From the NCBI GenBank assembly GCA_003644325.1, contig QNCA01000043.1, forward strand, positions 1 through 8,467: 8,467 nucleotides of DNA. Direction: 5' to 3'. The notes under the pieces were generated by a model. The model ran no database searches. It saw only the letters and a program-made list of their open reading frames with translations, and was not told where the DNA came from. Position numbers and translations under genes: made by a program. Shown in pieces: positions 1-6,446 of this stretch. Position 1 is the first letter of the stretch; each line of letters opens with the position of its first letter. This stretch comes from Planctomycetota bacterium (lineage in GTDB: Bacteria > Planctomycetota > B129-G9).

Positions 1-60
1 CACCAATTACGGAGCCGTTCCGCCCTTGTCGGAACGGATCGTAGATTGGTGACTGTCACC
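1..60. repeat. Palindromic repeat unit A (left end cut by window)
   Basis: The window opens inside a unit: CACC at 1-4 is the right half of the odd palindrome GGTGAC(T/A)GTCACC, and an intact copy lies at 48-60. Between them are the two heads found in the other units, GTAATT on the minus strand (5-10) and CGTAGATT on the plus strand (40-47). The centre is a perfect 8-bp hairpin, CCGTTCCG (15-22) with CGGAACGG (30-37), around a 7-base loop. The remaining 61-134 holds no gene or clear promoter; TATAAT at about 84-89 lacks a properly spaced -35. Confidence 0.75.
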
Positions 61-134
61 GTAAGGTGTTGTGAAACAGCAGATTATAATCAAGCACCCA
101 CCATCATCCAGAAAAAGTCAGTCCCCTTTCGTAA

Positions 135-1073
135 CTATCTGCCCAGCAGTTCCCTGTTGCCGGGGCTGTCGAGCCAGTCCTTTAATTTCGCTATCGCTGC
201 GGCGCCCGGTTCCTCACCGTATTCCTTGTGCAGTTCTTTCGTGATTTGCTCGATGTCCTGCGACGTCGGTGATTGCGCGCGAGTGCAGGCAATGATGTAA
301 AGAACAACGTCATACAGATGTTTCCGCTTGTTTTCGTTTGCATCCTGCTCCAGCAGCGTGACGAGGTACGGCAGAGCAGGCGTGCCTGCAAGCATGAGCC
401 GCTCCCGCGCCATATCGACAACTTCGCCCGCCAGGAACTCGTTGGCCCGCTTCATGAGGTCGCGTTTGTTCTGGGTTTCGCGGTGTTTTAGGTCGTCAAT
501 GAGGTCGTCAAGGGTATTGTTAAAGCCCATATCGTTTTCGCGTTCTATTTCCTTGCGCCGCTTCTCGAGCAGTTCCGCCGCCTCAGCGAGGTCCCCGGGG
601 CGGTCGTCCTGGCTTAGACAGAGTATGGTCATCGTCCGCTGAATCCAGTTCTCCTCGACATCCTCGAAGGCGGCCTCCTTCCGGGCCTTGCGCAACTGTT
701 CCAGCAGGGCCTTCCTGAACGCCGGCGACTTCCACTTCTTGATGTCCGCCAGCAGATGCCTGATATAGAGATACTCCATCTGGTCGCGCGGCAGTTGCCG
801 AAGGTGCTCGCTCACCGTGCGCAGAAGTTCCGCCGCCTCGTCCAAGTCGGCGGCCTGCCTGGGTTCCAGGAAACTCGCGCGGAGGCGAATCTCCCGCTCC
901 ATCGCGGTCTCGGGCGGCCGGATGGTGAAGTACGCCAGCGCCGCGCTCCAACCTGCCAGCGCAATCAGCACGATGACCCACCAGTATTTCTGCAAGAAGT
1001 TAATCAAGCGCTTTCTTTTCCCAATATGGTCTGCTTGGGTCAGACCACCCCGGCCGTAAAGCCCCCGATACAT
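135..1073 (-). CDS. Hypothetical single-pass membrane protein with helical soluble domain
   Basis: I do not recognise the family. The 312-residue reading frame has a basic stretch (about residues 15-24, KRKR), then one hydrophobic segment (about 30-50, with WWVIVLIALAGW), so a short cytoplasmic N-terminus and one membrane anchor are likely. The rest is charged, rich in Ala/Glu/Leu/Arg and predicted mostly helical. A segment near residue 230 (TPALPYLVTLLEQDA) looks like one HEAT-type repeat, which is only suggestive. The start is uncertain: the first ATG (1073) lies inside an 18-bp hairpin (1062-1079) and has no Shine-Dalgarno. A TTG at 1007 preceded by GGGAAAAG would start just before the membrane segment and may be the real start. 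The frame ends with TAG at 135. It lies downstream of the frhB-like gene on the same strand, but 158 bp of repeats separate them, so co-transcription is doubtful. Confidence 0.72.
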   Translation of the reverse strand: MYRGLYGRGGLTQADHIGKRKRLINFLQKYWWVIVLIALAGWSAALAYFTIRPPETAMEREIRLRASFLEPRQAADLDEAAELLRTVSEHLRQLPRDQMEYLYIRHLLADIKKWKSPAFRKALLEQLRKARKEAAFEDVEENWIQRTMTILCLSQDDRPGDLAEAAELLEKRRKEIERENDMGFNNTLDDLIDDLKHRETQNKRDLMKRANEFLAGEVVDMARERLMLAGTPALPYLVTLLEQDANENKRKHLYDVVLYIIACTRAQSPTSQDIEQITKELHKEYGEEPGAAAIAKLKDWLDSPGNRELLGR

Positions 1074-1106
1074 CGGGGGGCGGGCATTCTACGACTTCCG
1101 TCGGAA
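1027..1106. repeat. Compound hairpin element with GTAA/GTAG heads
   Basis: Three hairpins follow one another: TGGTCTG/CAGACCA (1027-1047), CCCCCGAT/ATCGGGGG (1062-1079, two-base loop) and the odd palindrome TTCCGTCGGAA (1096-1106). The middle hairpin is bracketed by GTAAA on the plus strand (1056-1060) and by GTAGAAT on the minus strand (complement of 1086-1092), matching the heads of the GGTGAC units. It shares the words CTGCTTGGGTC (1031-1041) and GCATTCTACG (1084-1093) with the unit at 2902-2968, so it looks like a diverged or rearranged relative. It overlaps the annotated N-terminus of the hypothetical gene. Confidence 0.55.
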
Positions 1107-1228
1107 AGGTGACAGTCACCATCTACGAGCCGGCCCCCGACAAGTCGGGGTCTGCGCTCCGCCCGTTCCGGGTCCTCGCCCTGAGGACCCGTCAGGGTCC
1201 GAACGGGTAATGGTGACAGTCACCTTTC
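1104..1228. repeat. Long palindrome-bounded unit B (inverted partner of 2588-2711)
   Basis: This unit is bounded by GGTGACAGTCACC at 1108-1120 and 1212-1224, with complementary outer arms GAAA (1104-1107) and TTTC (1225-1228). Heads are ATCTACG (1121-1127, CGTAGAT on minus) and GGGTAAT (1205-1211). The interior forms CCCCGAC/GTCGGGG (1135-1150), CCCGTTC/GAACGGG (1162-1168 with 1201-1207) and, nested inside, GGGTCCTC/GAGGACCC (1170-1190). The right edge is only a few bases past the frhB-like stop codon at 1232, so in that transcript it would act as a 3' hairpin; there is no T-run typical of an intrinsic terminator. Confidence 0.85.
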
Positions 1229-1231
1229 ATG

Positions 1232-2071
1232 CTACTTTATGAAATCTTCCTCGTCGTCTTTTCTGAAGGTCGCCATCACGGGTTTGCCCGCGTGGTCGTA
1301 ACCCGAGACGTAATCAAACGCGCTCTTGACTTCCTTCTGTATCGCCCTGTTAAGCGAAACCAGCGGAATGTCCATCGGGCATGCGCGCTCGCATTCCCCG
1401 CAGTCAACGCAGCGCCCTGCCAGGTGGAACGCCCTCACTATGTTCCAGGCCATGTTGCCGGCGGGGTGGGCGCTGGTTGAGAGCCACTGCGGCTGGTTCT
1501 TCTCGACGATGCACTGGCGGCAGTAGCACATCGGGCACGCCTGCCTGCACGCATAGCACCTGATGCACCGCTCGAACTCCTTCGACCAGAACGCCCAGCG
1601 CTCCTGCGCGGGCATCTTTTCGATTTCCTCGACGCGCGCCAGTTTTTCCGGCGTCAGTTCGGCGGGCAGGTAATTTTGCTTCAGCCATTCCTCGGCCTGC
1701 GGGATGGTCATTACGCCGTTAAATCTGCACGCGGCGTCCGCGCGGCCCATCTCCTCGCACGAGACGCTCAGCAGCAGCATTCCGTCCTCTTTTACCTGGT
1801 CCTCCTGCGCCAGCACTATTGCGGCCTTCATGTCGCATTCCTTTGCCACCACGGCGGGCGTGCCCAGGCGCTTGTGGTCGTCGCGCGTCACGAACGTCAT
1901 CAGGTTGTTATAACAGTGCGGATTGAAGACCATCTCGTCGATGCGCGCGGAATCGGTGATGAACACGGGCGTGGCCACGTCTTCGCGCGAACCGCGGCCA
2001 TAGCCGATGATGACGGAGGCGTCGCCTTTTTCCAGGATTTCTTTGGCTTTTGCTCTCAGTTGCTCGATCAT
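1232..2071 (-). CDS. FrhB/FdhB-like iron-sulfur electron-transfer protein
   Basis: The 279-residue protein is probably a soluble electron-transfer subunit of the Hdr complex. The N-terminal half resembles the FrhB/FdhB (F420 hydrogenase / formate dehydrogenase beta) fold, including TPAVVAKECDMKAA (71-84), which resembles the conserved Gly-x-Pro-Cys segment of that family. The C-terminal half is a two-cluster ferredoxin domain. The first motif has Cys169, 172, 175 and 179 plus three extra cysteines (182, 184, 187); the second has Cys221, 224, 227 and 231 followed by Pro. I chose ATG 2071, which overlaps the mvhD stop by one base (TAATG), with GGAA upstream. The frame is open further upstream, but that stretch is the shadow of mvhD. 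The cofactor (F420, NAD(P), flavin only, or none) cannot be read from sequence. In methanogens and ANME archaea FrhB-type proteins pair with Hdr subunits, which supports a donor or acceptor module here. Confidence 0.85.
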   Translation of the reverse strand: MIEQLRAKAKEILEKGDASVIIGYGRGSREDVATPVFITDSARIDEMVFNPHCYNNLMTFVTRDDHKRLGTPAVVAKECDMKAAIVLAQEDQVKEDGMLLLSVSCEEMGRADAACRFNGVMTIPQAEEWLKQNYLPAELTPEKLARVEEIEKMPAQERWAFWSKEFERCIRCYACRQACPMCYCRQCIVEKNQPQWLSTSAHPAGNMAWNIVRAFHLAGRCVDCGECERACPMDIPLVSLNRAIQKEVKSAFDYVSGYDHAGKPVMATFRKDDEEDFIK

Positions 2072-2544
2072 TATTTTCGTTCCAGCGGTTGGACTTCGGC
2101 CGATTGGGTGAGACGGCTTTTCTCCATCAGTTGCCTGTAGCCGGTGAACGGGCCGAGTTCGCGAACGCGCGCGGTGACTTCGTTGACGAGGTCCGCCCAC
2201 TTTTGTCCCTCGGCGGCGCTGACCCATGCGAAGTGCAGGCGGTCCTCCTCGATGCCGAGGAAGTGGAGCAGCTTGCGGAAGATGGTCCACCTGCGCCGCG
2301 CGTAATAGTTGCCCTCGTTGTAGTGGCAGTCGCCGGGATGGCAGCCGCTTACGAGCACTGCGTCCGCGCCCTGCTCGAAGGCCCGCACCAGGAACATGAA
2401 GTCGATACGCCCGGTGCACGGCACCTTGATGACGCGGACGTTGCCGGCGTACTTGAGCCTGCTGGTTCCGGCCAAATCGGCCCCGGCGTACGTGCACCAG
2501 TTGCACACGAAGGCGATTATCTTGGGTTCGAAGTCGGTTTCCAT
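2071..2544 (-). CDS. mvhD: MvhD/FlpD-type [2Fe-2S] hydrogenase iron-sulfur subunit
   Basis: The 157-residue protein matches the MvhD/FlpD family (usually about 130-160 residues), the small adaptor that passes electrons from a hydrogenase, formate dehydrogenase or other donor module into HdrA. The diagnostic cysteines are all present: Cys14 and Cys17 (CNWCTYAGAD), Cys43 (VPCTGR), and Cys68/Cys73 in SGCHPGDCHY. The ATG at 2544 follows a weak GGA about six bases upstream, and the family N-terminus (KIIAFVCNWC) begins at residue 8, so the start is sound. Its stop overlaps the start of the frhB-like gene by one base, so the two are translationally coupled. It lies 430 bp downstream of hdrA across a repeat cluster, an unusual separation because these genes are often adjacent. 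No own promoter is evident. Confidence 0.93.
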   Translation of the reverse strand: METDFEPKIIAFVCNWCTYAGADLAGTSRLKYAGNVRVIKVPCTGRIDFMFLVRAFEQGADAVLVSGCHPGDCHYNEGNYYARRRWTIFRKLLHFLGIEEDRLHFAWVSAAEGQKWADLVNEVTARVRELGPFTGYRQLMEKSRLTQSAEVQPLERK

Positions 2545-2587
2545 GTTTTCCGATGGTGATAAATTATTTAAGTTGACCGGGTTTTGC

Positions 2588-2711
2588 TACGGTGACTGTC
2601 ACCATTACCCGTTCGGACCCTGACGGGTCCTCAGGGCGAGGACCCGGAACGGGCGGAGCGCAGACCCCGACACAGTCGGGGGGCAGCTCGTAGATGGTGA
2701 CTGTCACCGTA
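2588..2711. repeat. Long palindrome-bounded unit C (inverted partner of 1104-1228)
   Basis: This is the reverse complement of unit B with only about five differences over about 118 bp, concentrated in and next to the small CCCCGAC/GTCGGGG hairpin. That hairpin keeps its stem while the loop changes from AA to ACA. End palindromes GGTGACTGTCACC are at 2591-2603 and 2696-2708; outer arms are TAC (2588-2590) and GTA (2709-2711). Heads are ATTACCC (2604-2610) and CGTAGAT (2689-2695). It sits just upstream of the mvhD start and therefore probably in the mvhD 5' leader if hdrA and mvhD are co-transcribed. Confidence 0.87.
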
Positions 2712-2717
2712 AACCCG

Positions 2718-2785
2718 GGTGACAGTCAGCAATCTACGAACCTCGCTCGCACAGCTCGCAAGGTTCCGTAATTGTGACAGTCACC
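2718..2785. repeat. Palindromic repeat unit D
   Basis: The left palindrome GGTGACAGTCAGC (2718-2730) and the right TGTGACAGTCACC (2773-2785) each carry one mismatch to the family consensus. Heads AATCTACG (2731-2738) and CCGTAATT (2766-2773) match unit A in inverted orientation. The centre has a 6-bp stem, GAACCT (2738-2743) with AGGTTC (2761-2766), around a loop holding the direct repeat GCTCGC-ACA-GCTCGC. Outer flanks AACC (2712-2715) and GGTT (2788-2791) are complementary. Confidence 0.7.
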
Positions 2786-2832
2786 GAGGTTAACAAAAAC
2801 TCAGTCAACTTGAGTAATTAGTAACTGTCACC
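2773..2832. repeat. Degenerate palindromic unit overlapping unit D
   Basis: The right palindrome of unit D appears to be shared by a further unit ending at a decayed palindrome AGTAACTGTCACC (2820-2832, two mismatches), again preceded by the GTAATT head (2814-2819). The interior holds a short hairpin ACTCA/TGAGT (2799-2815). The overlap suggests an array built by repeated insertion or by recombination between units. Confidence 0.5.
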
Positions 2833-2850
2833 GCAAGGCATACATCCCGC

Positions 2851-2875
2851 ATCTAGCATCTAATATCTAGCATCT
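2851..2875. repeat. Short direct repeat
   Basis: Two copies of ATCTAGCATCT (2851-2861 and 2865-2875) lie 14 bp apart in non-coding DNA between the repeat units. This may be slippage-generated spacer sequence; no function is visible. Confidence 0.6.
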
Positions 2876-2901
2876 CTTCATACTTATCCCGCAGCCTGCT
2901 T

Positions 2902-2968
2902 GGGTCGGACCGCATTCTACGAGAATGGCCTGCAACCTCAGGCCATTCTCCGTAAATGGGTCCGACCC
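2902..2968. repeat. Palindromic repeat unit of a second type (GGGTCCGACCC)
   Basis: The unit is bounded by GGGTCGGACC (2902-2911) and GGGTCCGACCC (2958-2968), an 11-bp odd palindrome. Heads are ATTCTACG on the left (2914-2921, CGTAGAAT on minus) and CGTAAAT on the right (2951-2957), the same GTAG/GTAA pairing as in the GGTGAC units. The centre is a perfect 12-bp stem, 2921-2932 with 2939-2950, and a 6-base loop. It ends 6 bp after the hdrA stop codon, so it would form a strong hairpin at the 3' end of an hdrCBA transcript on the minus strand, without a clear T-run. Confidence 0.75.
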
Positions 2969-2974
2969 GGCGCG

Positions 2975-4954
2975 TCACTCATTGGAGAGCGCGCCGATTT
3001 CGGCGTATAGTTGCTCGTCGTCGAAGCCGTCCAGCTCCACGCTGTTTGACGGGCAGATGGCGTTGCACAGGCCACAGCCCGCGCACACGCTCTCGTTGAC
3101 GTGCGCCACCCAGCGGACGGCGCGGCCCTGCCTGTCCTTGATTTCCTTCTTTTCGATTGCGCCGTAGGGGCACGCGTTGTAACAGCGCCAGCATGCGACG
3201 CACGTCTCTTCGTTGACGCGGGCGATGACAGGCTCGCGCTCCAGTTCGTCCGAGGAGAAAAGCCCGAGCACTTTTGAGGCGGCCCCGCCGGCCTGGGCGA
3301 CCGTGTCGGGGATGTCCTTGGGCGCCTGGCACGCGCCGGCCAGGAATATGCCCGCCGTGTTGGTCTCCACGGGGCGGAGTTTCGGGTGCGCCTCGGTGAG
3401 GAAGTCGTACTCATCGTAGGAGATGCTGAGTTTCTGTGCCAGGGGCTCGGCGTCTTCCTGGGACAGGACGGCCGTGGCAAGGACCACCATGTCGGCGTTC
3501 ACCTGGATGGTCAGTCCGCTGAGCGTGTCAACGCCCTTGACGATGAGTTTCCCGTTTTCCTCGTATATCTTGGATACGCGCCCGCGATAATACATCGCGT
3601 CGTCCTCCTCGATGGCGCGGCGGACGAATTCGTCGTAGTTCTTGCCCCCGGCGCGGATGTCCATGTAGAAGACGTATGCCTGGCCGTCGTGGACCTTGTG
3701 CTTGTAGAGCATGGCATGCTTGGCGGTGTACATGCAGCATATTTTGGAACAGTAGGGAACGCCGCGGGCGTTGTCGCGCGAGCCGACGCACTGGACGAAC
3801 ACGACCTTTTTGGGAATCTTGCCGTCGGATGGGCGCCGTACCTCGCCTGTAGTCGGGCCGGAAGCGCTGAGCAGCCGCTCGAACTGCATGCCTGTAATCA
3901 CGTCGGGGTATTTGCCGTAGCCGTATTCGCCGTACAGGTCCGCGTCCATGACACGATAGCCCGTGGCGACGACGATGGCGCCGACTTTCTCGGTAACTAT
4001 CTCGTCCTGGTCTTCGTAATTTATCGCTCCGGTGGGGCAGACCTTCGCGCAGGTTCCGCACTTGCCCCTGGTGAACATAAGGCAGTGCTCGCGGTCGATG
4101 ACCGGCTTGGCGGGCACGGCCTGCGGGAAGGGCCGATAGATGGCTGTGCGGGCGCCGAGTCCGCATTCGAACTCGCTGGGTATCTTCTTCATCGGGCACT
4201 TTTCCATGCACAGCCCGCAGCCGGTGCACTTATTCAGGTCAACGGAGCGGGCCTTCTTGCGGATTTTCACCTCGAAGTTCCCGATAAAGCCCTCGACCTC
4301 CTCGATCTCCGAATATGTGTAGAGGGTGATGTTCGGATGCGAGGCGACCTCTACCATCCTCGGTGTGAGGATGCACTGCGAGCAGTCGAGGGTGGGGAAG
4401 GTCTCGCTGAGTTGCGCCATGTGGCCGCCGATGGACGGCTCTTTTTCGACGAGTATGACCTCCTGGCCGCCGTTGGCGATATCGAGCGCCGCCTGGATGC
4501 CGGCAATGCCGCCGCCTATTACGAGTGCCTTCTTCGTGATGGGGACCCTGATGGGGTAAAGAGGTTCGTTGTGGCGGACCTTTTCGACCATGATGCGCAC
4601 GTGGTCGATGGCCTTTGCCGTGGCGACTTCGCGGTCCTCGTGCACCCAGGAGACGTGCTCGCGGATGTTGGCCATTTCGCAGAGGAAGGGGTTCAGACCG
4701 GCTTCCGCGGCGGCCCTGCGGAAGGTCGGCTCGTGCATCCTGGGCGAGCACGCCGCGACGACCACGCCGGTCAGTCTCTTTTCTCTGATGGCTTCTTTGA
4801 TGAGGTTCTGGCCCGGGTCGGAGCACATGTAGGTGTAATCGACCGCATGCGCGACACCGGGAAACTTCGCCGCGGTCTCTGCGACGCGGGCGCAGTCCAC
4901 GGTCCGCGCGATGTTCTCACCGCAATGACATACAAAAACACCTATTCGCGCCAT
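2975..4954 (-). CDS. hdrA: HdrA-like FAD/iron-sulfur subunit of heterodisulfide reductase
   Basis: The 659-residue protein matches the length of stand-alone HdrA (about 650). HdrA holds the flavin at which electrons are split or merged and is the hub between the donor module (MvhD) and HdrBC. Visible parts in order: N-terminal Cys9/Cys11; FAD-binding Gly-rich motif GGGIAG (147-152); the HdrA signature with Cys191/Cys194; a ferredoxin motif Cys243, 246, 249, 253; a cluster site Cys291, 299, 302, 306; Cys389 and Cys402/406/407; and two C-terminal ferredoxin motifs (Cys585-595 and Cys624-634). All cysteines of these motifs are present, with no selenocysteine-type stop and no frameshift. The start ATG 4954 has AAAGG about eight bases upstream. 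It follows hdrB by 50 bp and is probably in the same operon. The long opposite-strand frame (3386-4960) is an antisense shadow. The product is probably cytoplasmic, as no signal peptide is seen. Confidence 0.96.
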   Translation of the reverse strand: MARIGVFVCHCGENIARTVDCARVAETAAKFPGVAHAVDYTYMCSDPGQNLIKEAIREKRLTGVVVAACSPRMHEPTFRRAAAEAGLNPFLCEMANIREHVSWVHEDREVATAKAIDHVRIMVEKVRHNEPLYPIRVPITKKALVIGGGIAGIQAALDIANGGQEVILVEKEPSIGGHMAQLSETFPTLDCSQCILTPRMVEVASHPNITLYTYSEIEEVEGFIGNFEVKIRKKARSVDLNKCTGCGLCMEKCPMKKIPSEFECGLGARTAIYRPFPQAVPAKPVIDREHCLMFTRGKCGTCAKVCPTGAINYEDQDEIVTEKVGAIVVATGYRVMDADLYGEYGYGKYPDVITGMQFERLLSASGPTTGEVRRPSDGKIPKKVVFVQCVGSRDNARGVPYCSKICCMYTAKHAMLYKHKVHDGQAYVFYMDIRAGGKNYDEFVRRAIEEDDAMYYRGRVSKIYEENGKLIVKGVDTLSGLTIQVNADMVVLATAVLSQEDAEPLAQKLSISYDEYDFLTEAHPKLRPVETNTAGIFLAGACQAPKDIPDTVAQAGGAASKVLGLFSSDELEREPVIARVNEETCVACWRCYNACPYGAIEKKEIKDRQGRAVRWVAHVNESVCAGCGLCNAICPSNSVELDGFDDEQLYAEIGALSNE

Positions 4955-5004
4955 ATTTGACCTTTGCCGTATGGTGGCATTAATTCCGCCGCAATGTCAC
5001 GGCG

Positions 5005-5859
5005 TCACCGTATTATTGAAGTTGCTTTCACAAAATGCTTCTTCAGGCCGAGTTCCTTTTCAGAGACCCCCAGGGCCAGTCCGACCAGTTGGCTGAGAAA
5101 CAGTATGGGGATATTGTATTTCCCGTAGCGCCGGCTTACGTCGAGTTGCCGCATGTCGAGATTCGAGTGGCACATGGGGCATGCGACGGCGATTACCCGT
5201 GCGCCGTGGTGCCGGGCGTTTTCGAGAATCTTGTGCGTCAAATCTACCACGGCGCCGGTGTTGCTCATGGACAGCCCCGCGCCGCAGCACTCCGTCTTGA
5301 AGGGCCAGTCCAGCGGCTCCGCTCCCAGGGCGCGTACAATGTCTTCCATGGAGGAGGGCTGCTCCGCGTCATCAAACTCCGTGTATTTCGGCGGTCGCAG
5401 CAACAGGCAGCCGTAATAACAGGCAACCTTCAGTCCCGACAGATTCCTCTGGACTTTGCCGGCGATATCCGGCATGGCGTATTTCTGGAGCGCCTCAATC
5501 AGGTTGAGCACGCTCACCGTGCCCCGGTAATTCATCTCGATGATGTCGTTAATCTCCCTTGCGGTCTCCGGGTCCTGTTGCATCGCCTTGTTTGCGTGGA
5601 CGAGTCTGCTGAAACACGCGGCGCACGGCACGAGGAGTTCCGTGATGCCCTGTTCTTCGGCCAGGGCCAGGTCGCGCGCCGGCAGGCTGAGGGCGAGCAG
5701 GTGGTTGGTCTGGTGCGCGGCGGTGGCTCCGCAGCAGTTCCAGTCTTCGATCTCCTGCAGTTCCCAGCCGAGCGCCCGGGCCATCCTGCGGACGGAGATG
5801 CCGTAGTCGGAGGCGGTCCCTTCCAGCGAGCAGCCGGGGTAATAGCCGAGTTTCGTCAT
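5005..5859 (-). CDS. hdrB: HdrB-like subunit with two CCG domains
   Basis: The 284-residue protein is HdrB-like. In methanogens HdrB carries two non-cubane [4Fe-4S] clusters that cleave the CoM-S-S-CoB disulfide. Both CCG domains are intact: Cys10, Cys42-Cys43, Cys79, Cys82 in the first; Cys147/Cys151, Cys191-Cys192, Cys227, Cys230 in the second. I start at ATG 5859 (MTKLGYYPGC), which gives the usual family N-terminus, has GAGG about nine bases upstream and overlaps the hdrC stop in an ATGA arrangement. A longer in-frame start at 5898 would add 13 basic residues inside hdrC and is unlikely. The native substrate in a bacterium is not known from sequence, but a disulfide or thiol-linked carrier is plausible given the intact cluster ligands. 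Confidence 0.95.
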   Translation of the reverse strand: MTKLGYYPGCSLEGTASDYGISVRRMARALGWELQEIEDWNCCGATAAHQTNHLLALSLPARDLALAEEQGITELLVPCAACFSRLVHANKAMQQDPETAREINDIIEMNYRGTVSVLNLIEALQKYAMPDIAGKVQRNLSGLKVACYYGCLLLRPPKYTEFDDAEQPSSMEDIVRALGAEPLDWPFKTECCGAGLSMSNTGAVVDLTHKILENARHHGARVIAVACPMCHSNLDMRQLDVSRRYGKYNIPILFLSQLVGLALGVSEKELGLKKHFVKATSIIR

Positions 5860-6446
5860 TTTTTGCCTCGCTTTTTCGCCCTGATGCGCGCCTCGCACTT
5901 CGCAAATATCTTCTTGACCTTATCCCTGCCCTTGATTTTGTGCGGCAGGAAACGGAGTTTGCGCGCGGTTACCATTTTCGGGAACTTGGTGACGTCCGAG
6001 AACAGGTCCATCGAGCGTAACTTGTAGCCGATGGCCAGCGGAAATTCGTTCAGGCGGCCGGTCTTCTCCACGCCGTTCTTGAAGGTCTTGTGAAAGGCGA
6101 TGATGTTGGAAGCATCGGCGTGCTGCAAGCCCGCTTCGAGCGACATCTCCCGCAGGACGTCCATCAGGTGCGCTATGTCGAAGTCCTTGGGGCAGCGCGT
6201 GGAGCATGTCTCGCACGAGACGCACAGCCAGATAGTCCGCGAACCCAGCACTTTCTCCCTGAGGGAATCCTCGCCCATCTGGCACATCCTGACTATCTGG
6301 TGGGGCAGGTAGTCCATGTAATCGACCATCGGGCATCCGGCCGAGCACTTGCCGCACTGGTAACAGTCGGCAAGGCGGAGACGCCCCCGCCCCTCTATCT
6401 CGGCCGTGAAGCTGCTTGCAGTGTCGCTCACGGTTTTGTTTGACAT
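5856..6446 (-). CDS. hdrC: HdrC-like ferredoxin subunit
   Basis: The 196-residue protein has two [4Fe-4S] motifs, Cys28, 31, 34, 38 (CYQCGKCSAGCP) and Cys75, 78, 81, 85, which is the HdrC pattern; HdrC wires HdrA to the HdrB active site. The C-terminal third is basic and contains no further clusters (one lone Cys near the end) and no membrane helices, which separates it from HdrE-linked or DsrMK-type membrane forms. The ATG at 6446 is the first in the frame; a GGGAG lies about 11 bases upstream, rather far. It is the first gene of the minus-strand hdrCBA operon, so the promoter should lie in 6447-6847, but I see no convincing -35/-10 pair there. Its TGA overlaps the hdrB ATG by four bases. 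Confidence 0.94.
   Translation of the reverse strand: MSNKTVSDTASSFTAEIEGRGRLRLADCYQCGKCSAGCPMVDYMDYLPHQIVRMCQMGEDSLREKVLGSRTIWLCVSCETCSTRCPKDFDIAHLMDVLREMSLEAGLQHADASNIIAFHKTFKNGVEKTGRLNEFPLAIGYKLRSMDLFSDVTKFPKMVTARKLRFLPHKIKGRDKVKKIFAKCEARIRAKKRGKK

Noticed and set aside
2072..2506. N-terminal extension of the frhB-like frame to 2506
   Set aside because: The extra 145 residues are the out-of-frame reading of mvhD (Arg/Gly/Pro-rich), and ATG 2071 overlaps the mvhD stop as expected for coupled genes.
1104..2711. Composite transposon
   Set aside because: No transposase is encoded and I see no target-site duplication outside units B and C; the inverted pair is reported as a finding instead.
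1..2832. CRISPR array
   Set aside because: The repeats are short palindromes at irregular spacing with structured, related interiors rather than unique spacers of constant length, and no cas gene is present.
3386..4960. A 524-codon open frame on the plus strand opposite hdrA
   Set aside because: It lies entirely antisense to a well-supported hdrA, has no motif or Shine-Dalgarno, and has the composition expected of a GC-rich shadow frame.
5035..6027. A 330-codon open frame on the plus strand opposite hdrB/hdrC
   Set aside because: It is antisense to two genes with complete cluster motifs; the translation shows no recognisable domain.
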